Shown: positions 52,855 to 62,058 of the stretch, one piece after another | Numbering within the stretch: position 1 is the stretch's first letter | Layout of the letters: every line of letters begins with the position of its first letter | DNA from: Myxococcales bacterium | GTDB lineage: Bacteria > Myxococcota_A > Polyangia > Palsa-1104 > JAEUJZ01 | Length of the DNA stretch: 64,000 nucleotides | Reading direction: 5' to 3' | Assembly (NCBI GenBank): GCA_016794505.1 | Contig: JAEUJZ010000145.1 | Location: forward strand, 1-64,000 | Program-made: the position numbers and the translations under genes | Notes under the pieces: model-generated | The model's database searches: none | Told to the model about the DNA's origin: nothing | The model's input: the letters and a program-made list of their open reading frames with translations, nothing else

Positions 52855-53340
52855 TTATTTTATGTTTTTTTGTACACGCACTGCTGCCATGCCATCTGCG
52901 TAATAGTTTTCATACTGTCCGCAGGTGACAAACCCGGCCCTGTGAAAGGTCGCGAGCGACGCCGCGTTGTCGCGACGAATCTCGGCGCTCAGTCGATCAC
53001 AGCCGCGCTGCCGCGCACAGCGCTCGGCCTCGGCCAAAAGCAGCGACGCCACGCCGCGCTTGCGGGCCTGCGCCGCCACCGCGATCGAATAGACGCGCGC
53101 CACCTGGGCCCGCCGACGAAACAACAGCACGGCCGAGCCCAGCAGCGCCTGCGGTTCGCCGCCCACAGCCTGCGCATCCAGCACCATGAGAATCCGCGCG
53201 CTGTCGCTGGACACCAGCCGACGATAGCTACGCAGCGAGATGCGATCGGCGGCAAAGCAAGACTGCTCTAGCGCATGCAAGCGCAGCGCATCGGCTGGCT
53301 GCGCAAACACAAAGGTGGGCGATGGCAGGATGGGCTTCAT
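52855..53340 (-). CDS. GNAT-family N-acetyltransferase
   Basis: A 161-residue GNAT protein. It has an N-terminal LHALEQSCFAADRISLRSYR (RimI-like), the central beta-strand LLGSAVLLFRRRAQVARVYS, the acetyl-CoA-binding VAAQARKRGVASLLLAEAER (the R/Q-x-x-G-x-G/A loop), and the C-terminal NAASLATFHRAGFVTCGQYE. This pattern is like peptide N-terminal or free amino-acid acetyltransferases; the substrate is unknown. It is convergent with the DUF2156 gene, separated by a 5-base gap, and divergent from the PASTA gene. Confidence 0.87.
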   Translation of the reverse strand: MKPILPSPTFVFAQPADALRLHALEQSCFAADRISLRSYRRLVSSDSARILMVLDAQAVGGEPQALLGSAVLLFRRRAQVARVYSIAVAAQARKRGVASLLLAEAERCARQRGCDRLSAEIRRDNAASLATFHRAGFVTCGQYENYYADGMAAVRVQKNIK

Positions 53341-53495
53341 GGCTCGGACCTGGGCCCGCTGTCGAAACCAAGCCGAGCCGCGGGCGGCGTGACGCTCAAG
53401 CGCCGACGAGCTTACTGCAGCCGAGGCTGCAACGATCGCAAAGGACGCGCAGGCGGGTGCTTTTTTGCGCTTCCGATTTCGGGTACCTTCGAAGA

Positions 53496-54209
53496 ATGTC
53501 GGCAGTTCAATACGTTGTGTCTGGGTTGATCTCTTTGGTGGTGAGCGCGGGGACGTATCTGGTCATGCACACGGTCATGGCTCCCCCGCCGGAAAAAGTG
53601 ATCGATGTGCCGCAGATCGTCGGGCTGACCCCGGACCAGGCGCGCGGCCTGGCCGAGCCGCTCGGGCTGTTCTTGGTCATCGACGGGCAGCGCGAGTCGG
53701 ACAGCGACAAGATCGCGGTCGGCTCGGTGATGGAACAAAGACCGCTTCAGGGCTCGCGCTTGAAAAAAGGCGGCGAGGTGCACGCGACCCTGGCCCTGCC
53801 AGTATCGAAGGTCGCGGTGCCAGGCATCGTTGGGCAGCCGCTCGCTGCCGCGCAAAAAGCGCTGGCCGATCTGGGCCTGAAAGCCGGCACGGTCACCGAG
53901 GTGCCCAATCCCACGGTCCCCGTCGGTGCCATCATCGCCAGCGAGCCGCCTTCTGGCACGCAGCTACGCAAGGGCGACAGCGTCAGCCTGCAGGTATCCA
54001 AGGGCGGAGAACAGGCGCTGGTGCCAAACCTCCGCGGCCGCAGCCTAGGCTCGGCGCGCAAGGCTCTCGAACAGGCAGGCCTGGTGCTCGGCGATGTGCG
54101 CAAAGGCTCTGACGACAATGCCGCGGACGGAGCGATCCTCAAGCAAGACCCGGCCCCCGGCGCTGCCGTTGCCAAGGGCGCCAAAGTCGACGTGACCGTC
54201 AACGACTAG
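53496..54209 (+). CDS. Membrane-anchored protein with three PASTA domains
   Basis: A 237-residue protein with one N-terminal membrane helix (VVSGLISLVVSAGTYLVMHT) and three extracytoplasmic PASTA domains: about 38-103 (VIDVPQIVGLTPDQARGLAE), 106-170 (VAVPGIVGQPLAAAQKALAD) and 174-237 (ALVPNLRGRSLGSARKALEQ). PASTA domains bind peptidoglycan fragments and are normally fused to a PknB-type kinase. Here no kinase is attached, but a kinase gene starts 84 bases downstream in the same direction. ATG 53496 is chosen because the membrane segment begins directly after it; the frame is open upstream to 53322. Confidence 0.92.
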   Translation: MSAVQYVVSGLISLVVSAGTYLVMHTVMAPPPEKVIDVPQIVGLTPDQARGLAEPLGLFLVIDGQRESDSDKIAVGSVMEQRPLQGSRLKKGGEVHATLALPVSKVAVPGIVGQPLAAAQKALADLGLKAGTVTEVPNPTVPVGAIIASEPPSGTQLRKGDSVSLQVSKGGEQALVPNLRGRSLGSARKALEQAGLVLGDVRKGSDDNAADGAILKQDPAPGAAVAKGAKVDVTVND

Positions 54210-54277
54210 CCCCCACGCAGGCCCTCGCAAGCCCTCGCAAGCGCGCTGTCGAGCTGCGTTTTCCGCGGCTCGTGGGA

Positions 54278-54283
54278 TATAAT
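54278..54283 (+). promoter_or_regulatory. TATAAT element ten bases before the kinase start
   Basis: A perfect TATAAT ends nine bases before ATG 54293, so transcription would start within a few bases of the ATG and give a nearly leaderless mRNA. No good -35 element is seen. Alternatively the TATAAT is coincidental and translation starts at GTG 54272. Confidence 0.35.
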
Positions 54284-54292
54284 TTCCGTCGG

Positions 54293-56752
54293 ATGACAGC
54301 GACTAAGAAGGCTTTGCCCTCCCCCGAAGTGACCGATCTGTCGGATGCCGCCACGCTCCTGTACGGCGGTCGCTATGAGCTGCTCGATCTCGTCGGTGCT
54401 GGCGGGGCCGGAACCGTCTATCGCGCCCGCGATGTCGAGCTAGATGAAATCGTCGCGCTGAAAGTGCTGCGCAAAGAGCTCTTGGGCAGCGGCTCGATCC
54501 TGGAAAACTTTCGCAGCGAAGTGAAGCTCGCCCGCCGCGTCACCCACCGCAACGTCGCCCGCATGTTCGACATCGGTGAACAAGATGGCGAGCGGTTTCT
54601 GACGATGGAGTTCGTCGAAGGCGAGATGCTGACGGCCAAGATCAACAGTGGACCCGAAAGCAGCCCGCGTCCTTTGCCCTTGCCGCAGGTCAAGGACATC
54701 CTCGACCAGGTCTGCGCGGGCCTGACCGCGGCGCATGCCGTCGGTATCATCCATCGCGATCTCAAGCCGGACAACATCCTTTTGGCCAAGGATGGGCGCG
54801 TGGTGATCACCGACTTTGGCATCGCCCGCGCACTAAAAAACGAGGGCGCCCCGCAAAAAGAAGGCGAGTTCGTCGGCACGCCCGAGTACATGTCGCCCGA
54901 GCAAGCCGAAGGCAGTCCCGTCGACGTGCGCACCGATATCTATTCGTTGGGTGTCGTGCTGTTCGAGCTGCTGACCGGGACCTTGCCGTTTACCGGTACG
55001 AACCCGCTTGTGATCGCCGCCGCGCGCCTGCTGCGGCCGCCGCCCGATCCGCGCAGCAAGCGCCCTGGTCTGCCCGATGCCTTGGCCCAGGTGATCTTGC
55101 GCGCCATGGCTCGCCAGCCCGACGAGCGCTTTGCCACGGCAGCGGACGTTGCCCATGCCGTCGAGAATGCGGTGCGCACAGCCACGGGCTCCTTTGATGC
55201 GGTGCCGGCCCCGGCGACTGCGCGCATCGCAGGCCCTGCGAGCCCACTGACCTTAAGCGGCCATGTCTCGACGCTAAACGGCCAAAGCGAGAAGCGCGAG
55301 AGCACACCCACGCTAAGCGGCGGACTTCTGGCCAGCAGCGATCCATCCAAGCAGCGCAGCATCGCCGTGCTGCCGTTCCGCAACCAAGGACCGCCCGAGG
55401 ATGCGTATCTAGCAGACGGCCTGACCGACGATCTGATCGATGGCCTGTCGATGGTGCCCAGCTTGCGCGTGCGCAGCCGGGCCGCCGTGAATGCGCAGCT
55501 GCGAGCGCTCAGCATAGACGTCCCCAATCCCAGCGAGCTTGGGCATGCCCTGGGGGCGGAGGTGCTGGTCGAGGGCTCGGTGCGCCGGGCTGGACCCGCC
55601 TTGCGCATCGCGGCTCGCTTGCTCAATAGCAGCGATGGGACACAGCTCTGGGCGCAGCGCTTCGATCGCCCGGCGGCCGATGCGCTTGCCGTCAGCGACG
55701 AAGTGGCGCAGGCGGTCAGCACCGCACTGCACAGCAGCCACGGCCTGCCACAGCGCACCGTGATCAAAGATGCTGACGCCGTCGATTTGTATCTGCGAGC
55801 GCGCAGCCTGTATTACCGCGGCGGCATGGACAACCAGAAAGAAGCCGCGACGCTGTACGAGCAGCTTCTGGGCATGCGCCCCAACGATCCGACGCTGCTT
55901 TCGGCGTATGCCATGGCACGCGCCAAGCTGTGGTTTTTTGGCATCAGCGGACAAGGCAGCCTGGCGCGGCAGGCAGCAGAAAAAGCCATCGCGGCGGCAC
56001 CGGATCGTCCCGACGCGCAGCTAGCCATGGCCATGGTCTGCTTCTATCACGGTGACGCCGTCGGAGCGATGCAGCATGCCAAGGCAACCATCGAGCTTTC
56101 GCCGAGCAACGCCGAGGCCTTTGATCTGATCGGCCGCATCCTGGCCGAGACCGGGCCCATCGCATCGGCGCTGCGCTATCTCGAACGCGCCTATGAGCTA
56201 GACAGCATCGTCGCGCTGCGCTCGATGATGGATCGGGCCCGCATCAAAGCGCTGATCGGCGAGTGGAATGAAGCGGAAACGCTGCTGGAAGAGTCAGTGC
56301 GCCTGGGCATCCCCGCGGGAGCGATCTGGATCATCCGCTCGCGCATCACCGGCTGGCGTCCCGATCGTGTGGCCGTCGCCACCAAGCTGCTGCAGCACCC
56401 CGAAATTCAAAGCGGTCAGAACCCCCGCGTCCAGGCCCTGCTCCAGCTGATCACGGGGGAAAACCAGGCCGATCTAGATCAGTTTTTCTTTCCCAACTTG
56501 GCATCGGAAGAGTCGAGTCCGCGCAGCCGCACGTTCATCTTTCAGCTCAAGACGGAAGCCTGCATGGCGCGAGGGCAGCTTGATGCCGCGGTGCGGGCGC
56601 TGGCTCGCTCTGTCGACAACGGACTCTTCGACTGGGTCTGGCTGGATCGCTGCCCGCTGCTTGCGGATCTGCGTCGCGATCTGCGCTTCCAAGCGCTGCG
56701 CAAGATCGTCATCGAGCGCGCCACGCGCATCCAAAACGTCCTGCGCGGCTAG
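54293..56752 (+). CDS. Ser/Thr kinase with TolB-like and TPR domains
   Basis: An 819-residue soluble kinase. The kinase domain (about 25-290) has the loop GAGGAGTVYRARD, ALKVLRKELLG, catalytic HRDLKPDNILL, DFGIARAL and GTPEYMSPEQAEGSP. A Ser/Thr/Ala-rich linker follows. The middle (about 355-490) resembles the TolB N-terminal-like domain often found after such kinases and adenylate cyclases: RSIAVLPFRNQGPPEDAYLA, then GAEVLVEGSVRRAGPALRIA and DGTQLWAQRFDRPAADALAV. The C-terminus is TPR-like helices (ATLYEQLLGMRPNDPTLLSA). It has no membrane helix. GTG 54272 is an alternative start. The adjacent PASTA protein may be its sensor partner. Confidence 0.9.
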   Translation: MTATKKALPSPEVTDLSDAATLLYGGRYELLDLVGAGGAGTVYRARDVELDEIVALKVLRKELLGSGSILENFRSEVKLARRVTHRNVARMFDIGEQDGERFLTMEFVEGEMLTAKINSGPESSPRPLPLPQVKDILDQVCAGLTAAHAVGIIHRDLKPDNILLAKDGRVVITDFGIARALKNEGAPQKEGEFVGTPEYMSPEQAEGSPVDVRTDIYSLGVVLFELLTGTLPFTGTNPLVIAAARLLRPPPDPRSKRPGLPDALAQVILRAMARQPDERFATAADVAHAVENAVRTATGSFDAVPAPATARIAGPASPLTLSGHVSTLNGQSEKRESTPTLSGGLLASSDPSKQRSIAVLPFRNQGPPEDAYLADGLTDDLIDGLSMVPSLRVRSRAAVNAQLRALSIDVPNPSELGHALGAEVLVEGSVRRAGPALRIAARLLNSSDGTQLWAQRFDRPAADALAVSDEVAQAVSTALHSSHGLPQRTVIKDADAVDLYLRARSLYYRGGMDNQKEAATLYEQLLGMRPNDPTLLSAYAMARAKLWFFGISGQGSLARQAAEKAIAAAPDRPDAQLAMAMVCFYHGDAVGAMQHAKATIELSPSNAEAFDLIGRILAETGPIASALRYLERAYELDSIVALRSMMDRARIKALIGEWNEAETLLEESVRLGIPAGAIWIIRSRITGWRPDRVAVATKLLQHPEIQSGQNPRVQALLQLITGENQADLDQFFFPNLASEESSPRSRTFIFQLKTEACMARGQLDAAVRALARSVDNGLFDWVWLDRCPLLADLRRDLRFQALRKIVIERATRIQNVLRG

Positions 56753-56920
56753 CTCGGCAGCGCCCGTCGCAACCCATCCACTGCGTCGGCAGTGCCTGCG
56801 AAAGATCCGTGGAACGGTGACGTGCCCCGGTGGCGCGATGGCAGGTCGGTACGCTGCGACCCCGTGAGGCATCACGAATTTGACCCCCGCCGAGCGATGG
56901 CGGACACCTGAACGACGATC

Positions 56921-58231
56921 ATGGCCCCTTCCTCTTTTGCCAAAGGCCCGCGTCGCATCGCTGCAGCGGGCCGCTCTCTTGCCTTTGCTGTGCTGGTCTT
57001 CGCCGGATCCTGGCAAGGCTGCGACGGTGGCGCTGGCACGCAAGGTCCCAAGACACGGCCGCCACCGCAGGTCATCGTGCAAGCACCGACGGTGCGCGAT
57101 GTCGCCATCGAAGCCAAGGCGCCGATCGATCTGCGACCGCTGCAAGTGGTCGACATCGGCAGCAAGCAGCTTGGCTATCTGTCGTCGGTGCTGGTCGAGC
57201 GCGGCGATCGCGTGCGGCGCGGCCAGCTTGTCGCGCTGGTGCGGCCGAGCGATCTGCCCGATCAGCTGCGGTCAGCACAGAGTGCGCTGGCCCAAGCGCA
57301 GGCCGCCCTGAGCCAGGCACGCTCGAACCGGGCCCGACTGGGTGAGCTTGCGCCAAGCGGTGTCGTGTCGATGCAAGAAGTCGAACAGAGCCGTACCGCG
57401 CAGAGCCAAGCCGAGGCGCAAGAGGCCACCGCGCAGGCCCAGCTTGCGGCGATCGCTACCCGCCTGGGCGAGACGCGCATCGACTCTCCGATCGACGGCG
57501 TGGTGATGAGCCGCCGCCTGGATCCGGGAGCACTGGTGGGCCCGTCGACCGCGGGCATCGTGACCGTGGCGCGCATCGACGTGCTCAAAGCGATCATGCC
57601 GGTGCGCGAACGAGACGCACAGAACCTGCAGCTTGGCCAGACCGCGCAGGTGATGCTGGATGCGCGCCCAGGCGAAAGTCACCCGGCGCAGATCGTCCGC
57701 ATCGCTCCCGGCTTCGATCCTGTGACGCGCACGCTCGACGTCGAGCTTCAGCTGCAAAACGCAGCAGGCACGCTGCGGCCTGGCATGTATGGTCGTGCGG
57801 CGCTGCGCACCGATCTGCACCCGCGAGCCGTGGTGGTGCCCGAAGGGGCGGTGTTCAGCGGGCAGAGCAGCGCCCAGCGCGAAGCCAAAGGCGAAGAAGT
57901 CCACGGCGATGACAGCGGTCGCTTTGTCTATGTCGTCGACGGGCAGAACCGCGTGCGCAAGCGCCAGGTGACCGTGGGCTATGACGGCGGCAACTGGCTG
58001 GAAGTAAAAAAAGGACTCGACGGCCGCGAGCAGATCATCGTCGCTGGAGCCGAGGTTGTCGCCGACGGCATGGAAGTCCGGCCGCTGCGCAATCGCGATG
58101 TCTACAGCGGGGCCGCACTGCCGCCCGCAGGCGCCCCCAGCGGTGTCGCAGCCGAGACAAACAAAGAGGCCAAGACACCGGCCAGTCCCGAGAGCAAAGC
58201 CCCCGCCGGAGCCGCCCATGTGGCTCACTAG
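56921..58231 (+). CDS. RND efflux periplasmic adaptor (membrane fusion protein)
   Basis: A 436-residue HlyD/AcrA-type adaptor that bridges an RND pump and an outer-membrane channel. The signal region ends FAGSWQGC, a possible lipid attachment. Barrel-sandwich half-motifs are LQVVDIGSKQLGYLSSVLVE with RGDRVRRGQLVALV and later RIDSPIDGVVMSRRLDPGAL; between them lies a helical hairpin (SALAQAQAALSQARSNRARL). The beta-barrel region has KAIMPVRERDAQNLQLGQTA and RTLDVELQLQNAAGTLRPGM. The C-terminal 40 residues are Ala/Pro/Lys-rich. It overlaps the pump gene by 14 bases. A TolC-like partner is encoded at 8.6-10.3 kb. Confidence 0.93.
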   Translation: MAPSSFAKGPRRIAAAGRSLAFAVLVFAGSWQGCDGGAGTQGPKTRPPPQVIVQAPTVRDVAIEAKAPIDLRPLQVVDIGSKQLGYLSSVLVERGDRVRRGQLVALVRPSDLPDQLRSAQSALAQAQAALSQARSNRARLGELAPSGVVSMQEVEQSRTAQSQAEAQEATAQAQLAAIATRLGETRIDSPIDGVVMSRRLDPGALVGPSTAGIVTVARIDVLKAIMPVRERDAQNLQLGQTAQVMLDARPGESHPAQIVRIAPGFDPVTRTLDVELQLQNAAGTLRPGMYGRAALRTDLHPRAVVVPEGAVFSGQSSAQREAKGEEVHGDDSGRFVYVVDGQNRVRKRQVTVGYDGGNWLEVKKGLDGREQIIVAGAEVVADGMEVRPLRNRDVYSGAALPPAGAPSGVAAETNKEAKTPASPESKAPAGAAHVAH

Positions 58232-61200
58232 GCTGGCGCTGCGCAACCCCATCCTGATCTTGATGCTGTCGCTGATGACGATCGTCCTGGGCCTGCAAGC
58301 GCTGGGGCGGCTGTCTGTCGACCTGTTCCCCAACATCACGATCCCCGTCGTGCGCGTCGTGACGTTTTATACCGGCGCCAGTCCTGAGGCGATCGAGAAG
58401 GCGATCACCGTACCGATCGAGCGCGCCGTCGCTGCGGCTCCTGGCATCGAGCGCGTCGAGAGCACGTCAAAGCAGGGCACGTCGATCGTCAGTGCGTGGT
58501 TTGGCTACGACACCAACCTGGACAACGCGCAGTTTGAAGTGCAGCAGCGCGTCGCGCAGATCTTGAACACGCTGCCGCCGGGCGTGTCGCAGCCCTATGT
58601 GTTGCAGTTCGATATCACCAACATCCCGATCGTCAACGTCAACCTCGCCAGCGATGCGCTGGATGAGCGGCAGCTATACGATCTGGCATACAACGTCATC
58701 GAGCCGCAGCTTGAGCGCCTGCCCGGCGTTGCCACGGCTACTCCCGGCGGCGGCAAGCAGCGCGAGATCCTGGTCGACGTCAAGCCGGGTGCCCTGCGCA
58801 GCCGCAGCCTGACCTTGCTCGATGTCGTGCGTGCGGTGCGCAGCAGCAACCTGACCCTGCCAAGCGGCAACCTGCGAGCCGGCGATCGCGACTACAACAT
58901 CTTCACCAACACGCAGATCGCGGTGCCCAGGGCGCTGGAAGACATCGTCGTCGCGCCAGGCGACGTGCTGAGCAGCCAAAGCAACAGCAGCGAGCCCCGT
59001 CAGCCGGTGCGCATCGCCGACTTGGCCGATGTGCGCGACACCAGCGCCGAGCAAGTCAACATCGTGCGCGTAAACGGCGTACGCGGCGTGTACCTGCGCA
59101 TCCTCAAGCAGCCCAAGGCCAACACCATCGCCGTCGTCGACGCCGTCCGCAACGCTCTGCCGACCCTGCGCGGAGTGCCCCCCTCAGTCAAGCTGAACAT
59201 CTCGTTCGATCAGTCGGCGTACATCCGCGCCGCGGTCAAGTCGCTGGAACACGAAGCCATCCAAGGCGGCGCGCTGGCCATCTTGGTGATCCTGATCTTT
59301 CTTCTGAGCTTGCGGGCGACGGCGATCATCGCAGTGGCGATCCCGCTTTCGATCGTCGCGACGTTCATCCTGCTGTACTTTTCGGGGCAGACGCTGAACG
59401 TCTTTACGCTGGGTGGCCTGGCGCTGGGCGTGGGTCGCTTGGTCGATGACAGCATCGTCGAGCTTGAGAACATCCACCGCCACCTCGCCGTGAGCCGCTC
59501 GCGCACGCAGGCTGTGCTGGATGCCGCACAAGAGGTCGCGATGCCGATCTTGGTTTCGACGATCACGACGATCATCGTGTTCTTTCCTGTGCTGTTTCTG
59601 ACCGGCGTCGCGCGCAGCCTGTTCATCCCGCTGGCCATGACGATCAGCTTCGCACTGGTCATGAGCTTTTTCGTGTCACGCACGGTGACACCGCTTCTGT
59701 GTCTGCGCCTGCTGCAAGCGCAAGGACACGGCCCCAGCGATCCTGCCGATCGCGCGCATCGCCCCTCGTCGTTCATCGCCCGTATTGCCGCGTTTCTCGA
59801 CGGGATGGATGCCGCGTATGCCCGCGCGCTGACCAGGGTGCTGCGCCATCGTGCGCTGACCATCGTCGGCATCCTTGCGCTCTGCGGCGCCTGCGTACCG
59901 CTTTACTTCCGCATCGGCAGCGAGTTCTTCCCTAGCAGCGACGAGAGCCAGATCTCGATCACCCTGCGTACGCCGATCGGCAGCCGCATCGAACGCACAG
60001 AACAAGTCGCCGAGCGCGTGGAAGCCATCGTGCGTACGAATCTCTCGAGCGGCTCGGCCAACGACAAGACGCTGCTGCGTACGCTGACCGCCGACTTGGG
60101 CCTGCCCGGCGGTCGCACCGCGCTGTTCACCGGCAATACCGGGCCGCACTCGGGCGGCATCCAGATCAACCTCGCCCCGCGCTCAGAGCGCTCGGTCAGC
60201 GACGTGGCCGCCACCGACAAGCTGCGCGCCGCGCTGCGCGAAGGCATCCCCGGTGTGCAGGCCTTCTTTTTTACTGGGGGCATCGTCAAGCGCATCCTGA
60301 ACTTTGGCGCCCCGGCCCCGATCGACGTCGAGATCCTCGGGTACGACCTGGAAGCAAGCGCCGAGTACGCTCGCACCCTACGCGCTCGCCTGCAGCAGCT
60401 TAAGGACAGCCGCGGTCGCAGCGTGCTGACGGATGTGCAGATCACGCGCGAAGAAAACTATCCGCAGCTCGACATCATCGTCGATCGTCAGAAGGCCGGC
60501 GTCAGCGGCATCACCGTCGAGCAAGTCGCGCAGACCGTGCTGTCTAGCCTATCGGGCAGCACGCAGTTTTCACCCGTGCGCTTCCTCGATCAAAAGAGCG
60601 GCAACGAGTACCCGATCAACGTCCGCCTCAGCGAATCGGGACGCAGCGAGACATCGGATCTGAACGACATCTATCTGCGCGGCAGCACGAGCGGTCCGTC
60701 GGGATCGCTGATCGCGCTGGGCAGCATCGCCCGCATCGAGCGCAGCGCCGGCCCAGTGCTCATCCCTCGCAAGTACTTGCAGCGCATCGTCGACGTCACC
60801 GCCAACGTCGCTGGCACCAGCAGCTTGGGCGAAGCCGCGGCCGCCGTGAAGCGCACCCTCATCGATGTGCCGCCCCCCGATGGCTTTTCAGTGCGCGTCG
60901 GAGGCCAAGCCGAAGCACAAGAGCAGGCCTTTTCCGGCCTGACCTGGGCCGCGCTGCTCGCCGTGGTGCTGGTCTATATGGTGCTGGCCTCGCAGTTTAA
61001 GTCGCTGCTGTCGCCGCTCATCATCCTGTGCAGCGTGCCGTTGGGCCTGGCCGGCGTGCTCTTGATGCTGTGGGGCACCGGTACGACGCTGTCGGTGAAC
61101 AGCTTCATGGGCATCATCATGATGGTCGGCATCGTCGTCTCAAACGGCGTCCTGCTCGTCGACTATGCCAACGTGCTGCGCCGTCGCGGGCACGGGCTAG

Positions 61201-61529
61201 AGCCAGCCACCGTCGAAGCCGGACGCACGCGCCTGCGCCCAATCTTGATGACCACGGTCGCCACCATCGTCGGCCTTTTGCCCATGGCGCTCGGCATCGG
61301 CGAAGGCAGCGAGACCAACCTGCCACTCGCCCGCGCCGTCATCGGTGGCCTGACCGTCTCGACGTTCTTTACGCTGTTCTTCATCCCGGCCCTGTACAGC
61401 CTGCTCGGCCGCTATAGCTATGTCGGCAGCGATGACGACGACCTCGCCGCTGCAAGCCAAGAGGTCTCAAGCCTGCCCCAGTCGCCCGCAGACAAACCTG
61501 CGGAACGCTTCACAAAAACCGTGCTATAG
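58218..61529 (+). CDS. RND-family efflux pump (HAE1-like)
   Basis: A 1103-residue inner-membrane RND transporter. ATG 58218 gives a standard start, LALRNPILILMLSLMTIVLG, then LSVDLFPNITIPVVRV and TGASPEAIEKAITVPIERAV. The proton-relay aspartates lie in LALGVGRLVDDSIVELENIH, as in AcrB D407/D408. Twelve helices and two large periplasmic loops are visible. The C-terminal half has SQFKSLLSPLIILCSVPLGL, MMVGIVVSNGVLLVDYANVL and TRLRPILMTTVATIVGLLPM. The pattern is hydrophobe/amphiphile type rather than CzcA metal type. Substrates are unknown. It is the last gene of the adaptor-pump pair. Confidence 0.95.
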   Translation: MWLTRLALRNPILILMLSLMTIVLGLQALGRLSVDLFPNITIPVVRVVTFYTGASPEAIEKAITVPIERAVAAAPGIERVESTSKQGTSIVSAWFGYDTNLDNAQFEVQQRVAQILNTLPPGVSQPYVLQFDITNIPIVNVNLASDALDERQLYDLAYNVIEPQLERLPGVATATPGGGKQREILVDVKPGALRSRSLTLLDVVRAVRSSNLTLPSGNLRAGDRDYNIFTNTQIAVPRALEDIVVAPGDVLSSQSNSSEPRQPVRIADLADVRDTSAEQVNIVRVNGVRGVYLRILKQPKANTIAVVDAVRNALPTLRGVPPSVKLNISFDQSAYIRAAVKSLEHEAIQGGALAILVILIFLLSLRATAIIAVAIPLSIVATFILLYFSGQTLNVFTLGGLALGVGRLVDDSIVELENIHRHLAVSRSRTQAVLDAAQEVAMPILVSTITTIIVFFPVLFLTGVARSLFIPLAMTISFALVMSFFVSRTVTPLLCLRLLQAQGHGPSDPADRAHRPSSFIARIAAFLDGMDAAYARALTRVLRHRALTIVGILALCGACVPLYFRIGSEFFPSSDESQISITLRTPIGSRIERTEQVAERVEAIVRTNLSSGSANDKTLLRTLTADLGLPGGRTALFTGNTGPHSGGIQINLAPRSERSVSDVAATDKLRAALREGIPGVQAFFFTGGIVKRILNFGAPAPIDVEILGYDLEASAEYARTLRARLQQLKDSRGRSVLTDVQITREENYPQLDIIVDRQKAGVSGITVEQVAQTVLSSLSGSTQFSPVRFLDQKSGNEYPINVRLSESGRSETSDLNDIYLRGSTSGPSGSLIALGSIARIERSAGPVLIPRKYLQRIVDVTANVAGTSSLGEAAAAVKRTLIDVPPPDGFSVRVGGQAEAQEQAFSGLTWAALLAVVLVYMVLASQFKSLLSPLIILCSVPLGLAGVLLMLWGTGTTLSVNSFMGIIMMVGIVVSNGVLLVDYANVLRRRGHGLEPATVEAGRTRLRPILMTTVATIVGLLPMALGIGEGSETNLPLARAVIGGLTVSTFFTLFFIPALYSLLGRYSYVGSDDDDLAAASQEVSSLPQSPADKPAERFTKTVL

Positions 61530-61612
61530 TCTGTTGTCTTTTCGCGTCTGGATCTTCCCAGCCCCTGTGGGATAGCCTGGGCACACACAGTCACCTTGGA
61601 GCATTGCTGGTC

Positions 61613-62017
61613 ATGCCGAAGCAAGTCGTTCGCGTTGTCGCTGGCGTCGTGGAGAGGGATGGTCGTTACCTGATCACGCAGCGCCGTGAGACGGCGGTCC
61701 TGCCCCTGCAGTGGGAGTTCCCCGGCGGCAAGGTCGAGCAAGGCGAAAAAGACGAAGACGCGCTGCAGCGTGAGCTACGCGAGCGCCTCGACGCGGACTT
61801 CGTCATCGGCCGCAAGATCGGCGAAAAGCACCACACCTATGATGGGTACGAGGTCGTCCTGGCCCTGTACGCGGCCAGCCTGGTGCCGGGCGGCAAGATG
61901 ATGCGCGCCAAGCGCGTGCGCGACTTTCGCTGGGTGGCTTCGTCCGAGTTTGGCCAGTACCAGTTCCCCGACGCCGACCAGCGAACCATGGATCAGCTGC
62001 TCGGCATCAAGCGCTGA
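61613..62017 (+). CDS. Nudix hydrolase with altered catalytic box
   Basis: A 134-residue MutT-like protein. The fold is standard: VVRVVAGVVERDGRYLITQR, LQWEFPGGKVEQGE and the C-terminal FRWVASSEFGQYQFPDADQR, which is like 8-oxo-dGTPase. The Nudix box (GX5EX7REUXEEXGU) is GKVEQGE then RELRERLDAD: the second glutamate of REUXEE is arginine (R58) and the following glycine is aspartate (D60). Losing that metal-binding residue could reduce or change activity. ATG 61613 is 11 bases after GGAG; a TTG nine bases upstream is an alternative. It lies alone after the RND pump. Confidence 0.85.
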   Translation: MPKQVVRVVAGVVERDGRYLITQRRETAVLPLQWEFPGGKVEQGEKDEDALQRELRERLDADFVIGRKIGEKHHTYDGYEVVLALYAASLVPGGKMMRAKRVRDFRWVASSEFGQYQFPDADQRTMDQLLGIKR

Positions 62018-62058
62018 TCGTCTCTGCCCGTCCGCTGTGGCCTGGCCGTCGCCCGCAC

